Origin: Bacteroidales bacterium
Lineage (GTDB): Bacteria; Bacteroidota; Bacteroidia; Bacteroidales; P3
Direction: 5' to 3'
DNA length: 35,240 bases
NCBI GenBank assembly: GCA_017530105.1
Contig: JAFXMW010000038.1
Location: 1 to 35,240, forward strand
Shown here: positions 25,146 to 32,600 of the stretch, one piece after another
Position numbering within the stretch: the stretch's first letter is position 1
Layout of the letters: each line of letters opens with the position of its first letter
The notes under the pieces: model-generated
The model's database searches: none
Seen by the model: the letters and a program-made list of their open reading frames with translations, nothing else
Told to the model about the DNA's origin: nothing
Program-made: the position numbers and the translations under genes

Positions 25146-25562
25146 ATGAAAAGAATCCTGCCACTGCTCATCACCCTCCTGTGCTTCAGTCAACCTGCCG
25201 AAGCACAGAAACCCAACAAAGTCGAAAAATTCATCAGCAAATACCAAATCTTTGTCGAGGAAGTGATAGCAACCCCTTTCGAGGATTTCCATGGCGACAC
25301 ACTCATCCGCACCAAACGGCAACAACGCTCCTTCATGTGCCGCTATCGGTGGTACTTCAAAAAACGCATGTCTGAAGAACAGCTGGAACGCTACAACAAA
25401 CTCTGCGGCCGATACCATCGCAAAATGAACCGCCTTGCCAACCGTCGCCGCTGGGCAGCAACAAAAGGACGTATCACTGGCCGTTTCGAAGGACTCTTCA
25501 AGAGGCAGGACAACCCAACCGACTCCCTGCCCATACCTGACACCCTATACTACGACGATTAG
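25146..25562 (+). CDS. Small secreted basic protein of unknown function
   Basis: I do not recognise a family. The 138 residues start with a signal peptide (MKRILPLLITLLCFSQPAEAQ). The mature part has EKFISKYQIFVEEVIATPFEDFHGD, then a very basic segment rich in Arg/Lys/Tyr with two Cys (RSFMCRYRWYFKKRM and LERYNKLCGRYHRKMNRLANRRRW). It ends in an acidic tail (DTLYYDD). The two Cys could be substrates for the upstream DsbD-like system. It is 65 nt after that gene with an intervening hairpin. The basic, helix-prone core might bind nucleic acid, glycan or membrane; nothing in the sequence decides this. Confidence 0.65.
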   Translation: MKRILPLLITLLCFSQPAEAQKPNKVEKFISKYQIFVEEVIATPFEDFHGDTLIRTKRQQRSFMCRYRWYFKKRMSEEQLERYNKLCGRYHRKMNRLANRRRWAATKGRITGRFEGLFKRQDNPTDSLPIPDTLYYDD

Positions 25563-25595
25563 CAACATCCACGCCATGACGATGTTGACATCCAA

Positions 25596-25646
25596 GGGCT
25601 GATAACAGGAAAGAAAAGCCTTCTGTTTCCAGCCCTTATTTTTTCA
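25596..25646 (+). terminator. Terminator of the exported-protein run
   Basis: GGGCTGATAACAG (25596-25608) pairs with CTGTTTCCAGCCC (25623-25635) with two mismatches, followed by a T-rich tract to about 25646. A smaller 7-bp hairpin (25563-25569/25581-25587) directly follows the preceding stop codon. Confidence 0.7.
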
Positions 25647-25773
25647 TTTTCCAACGTCAAAAAGCCTCTTTTATTAGTGGTGACAGACATTTCAATTATG
25701 TTAAATTGTCATTCGTAAACAACTGGTATTGATAGCATGATTTGTTAATTACCAACCCACAAAAAGATTTTTT

Positions 25774-25804
25774 TTTGCCATGTCGCAAAAAATTAGTACT
25801 TTTG
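25774..25804 (+). promoter_or_regulatory. Consensus promoter of tRNA-fMet
   Basis: TTTG (25774-25777), a 19-nt spacer, then TACTTTTG (25797-25804) is an exact match to the Bacteroidota -33/-7 promoter. It lies about 30 nt upstream of the mature tRNA. Confidence 0.85.
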
Positions 25805-25833
25805 CACACGATTTTCAACAGAAAATAACAGAG

Positions 25834-25905
<72 letters not shown>

Positions 25906-25919
25906 CAAAAACAGACAGG

Positions 25920-25947
25920 CAGGTTGCGGTAAGCAACCTGTTTTTTT
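25920..25947 (+). terminator. Rho-independent terminator after tRNA-fMet
   Basis: CAGGTTGC (25920-25927) pairs with GCAACCTG (25933-25940), followed by seven T. From here to 26085 there is no recognisable feature apart from a run of eight C at 26067-26074. Confidence 0.92.
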
Positions 25948-26085
25948 ATTCATGCTGTCCGCTGTGAGCATGTCCACATAAGGGCAGCAGAAATAAATAG
26001 CAACCCCGCATGTGGGCTATATTTTGAGCCAAGCCTACCACTGAATCGAGACCGAATGGGAGCAATCCCCCCCCTGCCACCTAAG

Positions 26086-26112
26086 AAAAACGGGCATCTT
26101 ACATGATGCTCT
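26086..26112 (-). terminator. Terminator of the ATPase operon
   Basis: On the minus strand, a GCATC/GATGC stem (26094-26098/26105-26109 on the + strand) is followed by CC, G and a five-base T-run (26086-26090). It lies just beyond the stop codon of the downstream gene of the pair. Confidence 0.55.
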
Positions 26113-26121
26113 GTTTTGTAT

Positions 26122-26652
26122 TTATTTTATTAAAGCTATGATATCGTCGGTGGAAGTATCATAACGTGACTGAAGAAGATAGCACAATACGTTCTTTAAT
26201 ATCTCTATTTCATCATGCCCCAGAATGGTAGCTAAAAGTTGTTTGACTCGTCTGTCGGTGAGAATATTCTCATTCTTAGTTAATTTGGTAAACTCCTTTA
26301 ACGTAGTTGGCAAACCGAAGTCATTGAGTGAATGCCCAATTTCATTCGTACAATCCATAATGAACCTGTCCATTGCTGGATTAACAGTAATGATATGATG
26401 CTTACCGTGGAGATGGGAGTAAAACTTCAAGTGCTTCGTTTGCCCTATGAGTTGAAACTCTCGCAAGTATGACACTCCATCTTTGTCATCGTCGATAATG
26501 CCGACAGCAAAGTCATCTCTATACTTTGCACGCATGACCTTGACAACATTATTGCAACTATGCTGATGGTTAACCCGATTGCCTAAAAGGAATTGGGTTA
26601 GCATTGTATCAATAAAACATTCAGGAATGATATATCCGTAATAATTGCTCAT
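26122..26652 (-). CDS. Putative TOPRIM-like partner of the adjacent ATPase
   Basis: This 176-residue protein has no family I can name with certainty. It shows a TOPRIM-like acidic pattern: a hydrophobic strand ending in Glu (YGYIIPE, E11) and, after a helix, a hydrophobic strand ending in an Asp cluster (FAVGIIDDDKDG, D54/D56/D58). The spacing is plausible for the E...DxD metal site of OLD-type nucleases and primases. Then come a His-rich stretch (FYSHLHGKHHIITVNPAMDRFI) and a helical C-terminal half. No signal peptide or membrane segment is present. Its start overlaps the ATPase stop by 4 nt (ATGA on the minus strand), so it is translationally coupled and probably works in a complex. It may be the effector nuclease of a two-gene defence module. 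Composition is clearly more AT-rich than the flanking DNA. Confidence 0.65.
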   Translation of the reverse strand: MSNYYGYIIPECFIDTMLTQFLLGNRVNHQHSCNNVVKVMRAKYRDDFAVGIIDDDKDGVSYLREFQLIGQTKHLKFYSHLHGKHHIITVNPAMDRFIMDCTNEIGHSLNDFGLPTTLKEFTKLTKNENILTDRRVKQLLATILGHDEIEILKNVLCYLLQSRYDTSTDDIIALIK

Positions 26653-27842
26653 ACAAATGCAGCACTATTAAAGAACAGGTCTGTGCCAGAAGTATAAATC
26701 TCATTCACCTCCTCTTCTGTGAGTTTTTTTAGGGAATAGCGGGTTGAGTTATCCTTATCACGATAAGTGAAATACATGTTCATTCCCTTACGATACTGCT
26801 TGCACATTTCATTAAGGATATATGGGCTATGCGTGGAGACTAAAAGAGTGTTTTCTCGTTTGGAGTCGAACACTTTCTCACAAAGCCAGTCTACCAGTTG
26901 ACTTTGAGTGGGAGGATACAGGTTTTGTTCAGGTTCTTCGAGGAATAATTCGCTGTGGTCAGTGTAAAGAAATCGAGTATATCTGTTTTTGAAAATAGTA
27001 GACTCCCTTTCGTTAAAAAAAGTATATGTTTTACCCTCTAATACCAGTTCTACATCTTGTTTCTCTTTATCTACATTACCCTGATGAAAATACAAATGAA
27101 TTGGTTTTGGAATAATCTTTTTGTATATTGCATTAATCAAGAAATCTCTTTCAGCTCTTTGTTCTAGTGTTAGTTCCTTCTTTTGAGCCTGTTTGTTGTC
27201 TTGTACTGAATGAAGACAATCAATTAGCAAATATAAAGGGACCAACGACTGAAGACCGCTGGAACTATCTGACAATGGCAGTGGGTTGCCATCTGCTGTA
27301 ATAATGTTGTCAGTATCGCTGGTGATGTCATAAGAATATGATATACCTAATTGGAGAATATTGTCCTCTACAGGTATGATTTGTCGGGCAGAGTCCCATT
27401 CGGAAAGGAATTCAAGTAATCCGTCTCGCACAGGTATTTTCTTCCATTTGGGAATAAAAGAAGCGATGTTGCGTTCGGATGGAATATATTGTATTTTTGG
27501 ACGTCGAAAATTCCAAATATTTGGTTTCTTATAAAAAGAAAAAACATGGTGTTTGTAAGAGAACGAAAGGTAGGGAGATGAATATTCCACAAAAGTGTCT
27601 CTATTGAAATATCCATTCAGTCCATAATACGAAACAAAGAAATCTCGGAAAGCATCAGGCTCTTGAAACATCTTATCAGATTGTGCCAATTGTATTCGTT
27701 TCTCCACCCAAGAGCAATAACACGCCATCTTCAGAAGAGAACTCTTACCTGAACTCTGCATACCAATGATTACAGCAATACGGTCGAGGTCTAATTCAGC
27801 CTCACTAATAGGTCCGAAATTCTTGATTTTTAATTGTTTCAT
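26649..27842 (-). CDS. OLD/AAA15-like ABC-fold ATPase
   Basis: The 397-residue protein has every motif of an SMC/RecF-like ABC ATPase. MKQLKIKNFGPISEAELDL is the typical first strands. Walker A is GMQSSGKSS (27-35, K33). The signature-like segment is DSSSGLQS (192-199). Walker B is LFLEEPE (299-305, catalytic E302/E303). The His switch is STHSPYIL with H338. The insertion between Walker A and the signature (about 155 residues, aromatic and basic) is too short for a full Rad50 coiled coil, as in OLD, PtuA and AriA ATPases. No nuclease domain is fused; that role may fall to the coupled downstream protein. It has its own promoter, AT-rich composition and opposite orientation to its neighbours, which suggests horizontal acquisition. 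Confidence 0.88.
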   Translation of the reverse strand: MKQLKIKNFGPISEAELDLDRIAVIIGMQSSGKSSLLKMACYCSWVEKRIQLAQSDKMFQEPDAFRDFFVSYYGLNGYFNRDTFVEYSSPYLSFSYKHHVFSFYKKPNIWNFRRPKIQYIPSERNIASFIPKWKKIPVRDGLLEFLSEWDSARQIIPVEDNILQLGISYSYDITSDTDNIITADGNPLPLSDSSSGLQSLVPLYLLIDCLHSVQDNKQAQKKELTLEQRAERDFLINAIYKKIIPKPIHLYFHQGNVDKEKQDVELVLEGKTYTFFNERESTIFKNRYTRFLYTDHSELFLEEPEQNLYPPTQSQLVDWLCEKVFDSKRENTLLVSTHSPYILNEMCKQYRKGMNMYFTYRDKDNSTRYSLKKLTEEEVNEIYTSGTDLFFNSAAFV

Positions 27843-27881
27843 TTCAAAATAATGTCAGCAGCGATACGGGATATTTTATTG

Positions 27882-27912
27882 CAAAGATACAAAGATTATT
27901 TCATACAATAAA
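27882..27912 (-). promoter_or_regulatory. Promoter of the ATPase operon
   Basis: On the minus strand the -7 element TATCTTTG lies at 27889-27882, with TTTA at 27912-27909 spaced 19 nt upstream as a near-consensus -33. The predicted transcript starts near 27876, about 34 nt before the ATPase ATG. Confidence 0.75.
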
Positions 27913-27939
27913 GAAAAATGCTTCCCCAAATTCTAAGAA

Positions 27940-28170
27940 TCATACTTTGGCTATTATTTTTTTGTTTGGTGGAAGAATAAATTTTGAGGGGTCGGGAATG
28001 AGGTGGCGCATGTTCCGCAACTTCTCCAAATCCTCAAGGAATTGGTGCGAAAAAATGACTTCTGGGGCTACCAAGACGGACAACCTTTCGGGGTTGTCTT
28101 TTTTTTCTTTTTTACGACGGCTTTTCAAAGCGGCTTTCAACACGCTGCAAATCAACCTTTCGTCCGTCAT
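27940..28170 (-). CDS. Doubtful small ORF upstream of the ATPase operon
   Basis: A 76-residue reading frame opens with ATG at 28170 and ends 97 nt before the ATPase gene, outside its promoter. The product is charged and helix-prone (LKAALKSRRKKEKK, then FLEDLEKLRNMRHL) with a basic C-terminus and no recognised domain. In favour: same strand as the pair, and a reasonable amino-acid mix. Against: no promoter is seen, the opposite strand is also open here, and a terminator-like hairpin lies inside it. It could be a small regulator, a remnant, or not a gene. Confidence 0.3.
   Translation of the reverse strand: MTDERLICSVLKAALKSRRKKEKKDNPERLSVLVAPEVIFSHQFLEDLEKLRNMRHLIPDPSKFILPPNKKIIAKV
28079..28106 (+). 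terminator. Terminator-like hairpin with T8 tract, orphan
   Basis: GACAACC (28079-28085) pairs with GGTTGTC (28092-28098) and is followed by eight T. It has the form of a + strand Rho-independent terminator, yet no + strand gene ends just upstream. It may end a small RNA or be a relic of a lost gene. Confidence 0.6.
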
Positions 28171-28377
28171 ATATATATCACATATATATCCGATATATAT
28201 TCAATGCATAGATAAGTGATAGACAACAACCGCATTTCCAGCACATAAGCCATACACTTATTGTTGACCTCGAACTACGGGTCACCAAGATGTCATCAAT
28301 GGGCTGGCGGCATTATCGTATTTCATAAAAAATTATTGTTTACCGATAAATATTTATAAGAATTCAAGAAAAATTTG
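28171..28377. other. AT-rich intergenic DNA before the efflux operon
   Basis: Repeated ATATATAT stretches lie at 28171-28200, and the rest is unstructured. No gene, tRNA fragment or insertion-sequence end is visible. It marks the right edge of the AT-rich island. Confidence 0.5.
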
Positions 28378-28385
28378 TATCTTTG
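28378..28385 (+). promoter_or_regulatory. Efflux operon promoter, -7 element
   Basis: TATCTTTG matches TAnnTTTG. The transcript would start near 28391, leaving a leader of about 85 nt before the adaptor gene. No metal-responsive operator is recognised. Confidence 0.7.
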
Positions 28386-28475
28386 CACGTTCATTCGCGG
28401 GTACGTCCGGATGCCAACATGGATATAATAATTTGATATATAACAAATATGATAGTCAAGCTTACTTTCGAAAGA

Positions 28476-29588
28476 ATGAAAAAACAGGTCTTATTGCTAC
28501 TCTGCGCAGGGTTGTTGGCAGGGTGTTCCAACACAACTAACAGCACCGACAGTGCTGAAAACAACTCTGTGGCAGTGCAAGGCGACACGCTTATCGTTTC
28601 ACCCTCATCCAACATTGCGGCGAATATTGTCTGCAGCACGGTGGGGAGGCAGGCTTATGCTCCCACCCTGTCCACCACGGGAGTGGTGACAGCCATCCCG
28701 TCGTGCTATGCCGAGGTGGCAGCGCCCTTCCCCGGCCGTGTGGTCCGCTCGCTGGTGAAGATTGGGCAGACCGTGAAGGCCGGCACCCCGTTGTTCGAGA
28801 TTTCGGCATCGGACTACGCCGAGGTGGTGAAGCGGTTCATTCAGAGCAAGTCGGAGATGGATATGGCCAAACGCGCCCTCGACCGCACACAGGACCTGCA
28901 TAACAACAAGGTGGCTTCGGCCAAGGAACTCGACGAGGCCAAGACCGCCTATGCCATGGCCATGGAAGAATACCACCATGCGTTGGCCGTGGCAAAGGAG
29001 TATCAGATAGACCTGAACAAGGCCGAGGTGGGGCAACCCATGATAGTGCGCTCGCCCATATCAGGCCGTGTGCTCAGCAACGACCTGGTGATTGGCGAAT
29101 ATCTGAAAGAGGATGCCGCTGCCAAGGTGGTGGTGGCCGACTTGAGCAAAGTTTGGGTAAAAGCCAATGTCAACGAAATGGATGCCCCCTATGTCGACGG
29201 GATAGATGATGTGGAAGTAAGCCTTGTTGCCCGACCCGACAGTGTGTTCCGTGGCCGTTTGACCTATACGGGAGGAGTGCTCGACCCCGAAACCCGATCG
29301 GTGGAAACAATAATCGAGTGCGAAAACACCCACCGGCAATTGCTTCCCAACATGTACGCCCGAGTGAACATGCACATTCAAAGCCTCAGCAGCATAGTGA
29401 TACCCAAAGACGCCGTGTTGCAGAATGACAAGGGGCGGTATGTGCTGCGCGAAATAAACGACAGCACTTTTGTGCGCACCCCGGTTGAGACGATGTCGAT
29501 AAACGAGCGCCTGTTGAGGGTGTTGAATGGTTTGAACGAAGGCGACCGGATTGTAACGGAGGGGGCTTTCTATCTAATAAACAAATAA
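28476..29588 (+). CDS. RND efflux periplasmic adaptor lipoprotein (membrane fusion protein)
   Basis: This CusB/CzcB-type adaptor links an inner-membrane RND pump to its outer-membrane channel. The start chosen is the ATG at 28476, giving 370 residues with a lipoprotein signal MKKQVLLLLCAGLLAGC (lipid-modified C17); the ATG at 28449 would add nine residues ahead of the signal. A lipoyl-like half (VAAPFPGRVVRSLVKIGQTVKAGTPLFEI), a helical hairpin (about 105-180), the second lipoyl half (IVRSPISGRVLSNDLVIGEYL) and a beta-barrel (VWVKANVNEMDAPYV; LDPETRSVETIIE) follow in the usual order. It precedes the RND gene by 58 nt, so they form an operon. Confidence 0.92.
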   Translation: MKKQVLLLLCAGLLAGCSNTTNSTDSAENNSVAVQGDTLIVSPSSNIAANIVCSTVGRQAYAPTLSTTGVVTAIPSCYAEVAAPFPGRVVRSLVKIGQTVKAGTPLFEISASDYAEVVKRFIQSKSEMDMAKRALDRTQDLHNNKVASAKELDEAKTAYAMAMEEYHHALAVAKEYQIDLNKAEVGQPMIVRSPISGRVLSNDLVIGEYLKEDAAAKVVVADLSKVWVKANVNEMDAPYVDGIDDVEVSLVARPDSVFRGRLTYTGGVLDPETRSVETIIECENTHRQLLPNMYARVNMHIQSLSSIVIPKDAVLQNDKGRYVLREINDSTFVRTPVETMSINERLLRVLNGLNEGDRIVTEGAFYLINK

Positions 29589-29646
29589 GGCGGAAACGCT
29601 CCTGAGTCAACAGTAATTAGTTATTGGATTTTAGTTTAACAAAATC

Positions 29647-32600
29647 ATGATAGAGAAACTTGTAGGCTGGGCCATAGACCATAAGGCAGTAACAGCGGCT
29701 GTTTTCGGGCTGCTTTGCATTGCCGGTATCATTTCGTGGAACGCATTGTCGATTGACGCCTATCCCGACATATCGGACACCACGGTGCAGGTGGTGACCC
29801 AAGTACCCGGACTGGCCACCGAGGAGATCGAGCAACAGATTTCCATCCCTGTGGAACGTGCAGTGAGCGGCATCCCCAATTTGGTCACCATGCGTAGCAA
29901 GAACAGTTTCGGACTGTCGACGGTGATTCTGGTTTTCGACGACGGTGTGGACGACTACTGGGCGCGTCAACGCGTCACCGAGCGGCTGACCGGCATCGAG
30001 TTGCCCTATGGGGCTGTGCCCGAACTCAATCCCCTCACCGCTCCCACGGGCGAGATATTCCGCTACATAGTGGAAAGTCCCGACGGCAGCCACGACTTGC
30101 GCAGCCTCACCGATATTCACAAGTGGACTATCATCCCCTATCTTAGGCAGATATCGGGTGTGGCGGATGTGAGCAACTATGGCGGTATCACCACGCAATA
30201 CCAGATTGAGTTGCTGCCCGACCGACTGACCGAATACGGCATTTCGCTGGCCGACATCACCGAGAAGATTGAGCAGAATAACCTCAATGCCGGGGGCAGC
30301 ATCCTGTCGGAGGGAAGTCTAAGCTATGTGGTGCGCGGCATTGGGTTGATCAGTGACCTGGAAGGTTTGGGCGACATTGTGGTGAAGACCGTCAATGGCA
30401 CGCCTGTATACCTGAAAGAGTTGGGCAATCTACAGTATGGCACTTTGGAGCGTAAAGGCGTATTAGGGTTCCGGGACGACGAACACAATTACGACGATGC
30501 CGTGGAGGGTATTGTACAGATGCTCCGCGGCGAGAACCCGTCGGAAGTGCTGGAACGAGTCCACACCTCTATCGATGAACTGAATAACGAAATCCTGCCC
30601 AAAGGTGTAAAGATACATCCATTCCTGGACCGCACCAGTCTGGTGGGCGAAACGCTCAAGACCGTCTCCCACACCCTGCTGATTGGCATGTTGCTGGTGA
30701 TTGTGGTGTTGATGATATTCTTGGGCAACTTCCGAGGGTCGCTGGTGGTGGCCATCACCATACCCATTGCGTTGCTGGTGGCCTTTGTGTTCATGAAACT
30801 TACCGGCATCCCGGCAAATCTGCTTTCGTTGGGAGCCGTTGACTTCGGCATACTGGTAGACGGTGCCATTGTGATGATGGAAAACATCTTGAAGAAACGC
30901 GAGAGGCATCCCGACCAAGAGCTAACCGCAGGCGATGCCAAGCAGCGAGCCAGCGAGGTGGCCCGTTCCATTTTCTTCTCCACCATCATCATTATCACAG
31001 CCTATTTGCCCCTATTTGCTTTCGAGCATGTGGAACGCAAACTGTTCACACCCATGGCCTACACCGTGGGTTACGCCCTGATAGGTGCCTTGCTCACCTC
31101 TCTGCTGCTTACCCCTGCCCTCTCCTATCTGGCTTACCGTAAGCCCCGCAAACTCTACCACAACAAATGGCTGGAAAAAATCAACAACGCCTACAACCAT
31201 CATATCGGTGTGCTGATTGAAAAGTCGCGGGCAGTGATAGTTGTGCTGCTGCTCATTTTGGGTGGTTCCATCGTTCTGTCCATCACCGTAGGCAAAGATT
31301 TCCTCCCACCACTTGACGAGGGCTCGGTATGGGTGCAGGTGCAACTGCCTCCGGGACTTTCCATCGAGAAGTCGAAGAAGATGGCCGACGATTTGAGAGA
31401 TGTGCTGAAGGAATTTGACGAAACCTCATACGTTATGACCCAGTTGGGACGCGACGACGAAGGGGCAGAGTGTTTTTCGCTGTCGCACATCGAAGCAGGT
31501 GTGGGACTGAAACCATACAACACATGGAAAAGCGGGCGTAACAAAGCCGAGTTGGTAGAGGCCATGTCAAAGGCCATAGAAAAGATGCCCGGCTATTCGG
31601 CAGGCTTCTCGCAGCCCATTATCGACATGGTGATGGACCAGATAGCCGGCACCCACAGCGACCTGGCTCTGAAAATCTATTCCGACGACATAGACGAAAG
31701 CCGCCGTGTGGCCGAAGAAGTGGCGAATGTGGTGGCGCAAATCGAGGGAGCCTCCGATGTGGCTGTGGACCAAGAGCCTCCCACCCCCCAGTTGCAAATC
31801 TCAGTAAATCGCACCAGCATCGCCCAATACGGTTTGAATGTATCGGACGTTACGGAATTGATTGAACTGGCCATAGGCGGCCGCGCCATTTCGCAGATTT
31901 ATGTGGGCAGCAAGGTGTACGACATCACCTGCCGCTATGCCGAGCAATACCGCAACACACCTGAGAAAATCGGGAACCTGATGCTCACCACCGCCGACGG
32001 GGTGAAAGTGCCCCTCTCAGCTGTGGCCGACATCAAAATGTCGCTCGGAGCCAGCACTATCATGCGCGAAATGAGCCGACGCTACACTCTGGTGCGCATC
32101 AACCTGCGCGGAGCCGACCTAACCACCTTTGTGGAGAAAGCAGACAAACTCATCTCTCAGCAAGTGCAGTACGACCACGAAAAGACCTCGTTGCACTGGG
32201 CAGGACAGTTCGAAAACCGCAACCGCGCTTTCAACCGTCTGGGTTTGGTCGTACCCCTGGCCCTTATGGTGATGTTCATCCTGCTCATCTTCGCCTTCGG
32301 CAAAGTGCGTCAGGCCGGACTGCTGATGTCTGTCGTCCCCCTGGCCCTGTTCGGCGGCATGTTGGCACTAAACGTACGCGGCATGACCCTCAACGTGTCG
32401 TCGGCCGTGGGTTTCATTGCCCTTATCGGTGTGGCTATTCAAAACGGAATCATTATGATATCTCACATCAATCACTTGCGGCTAAGAGGCTACGAACTGA
32501 AACGTGCCGTAATCGAAGGTGCCTCTCACCGTATGAGGCCCGTGCTGCTGACCGCCTCGGTGGCAGTGCTGGGACTTTTCCCAGCATCCATCTCAACAGG

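Noticed and set aside
26122-26652. HNH nuclease (Septu PtuB-like) identity for the ATPase partner
   Set aside because: The His-rich stretch lacks the paired Cys or HH-N spacing of an HNH site; the E...DxD pattern fits TOPRIM better.
28171-28205. AT-rich repeats as a replication origin
   Set aside because: No DnaA-box cluster or origin-linked gene; simple ATAT repeats only.
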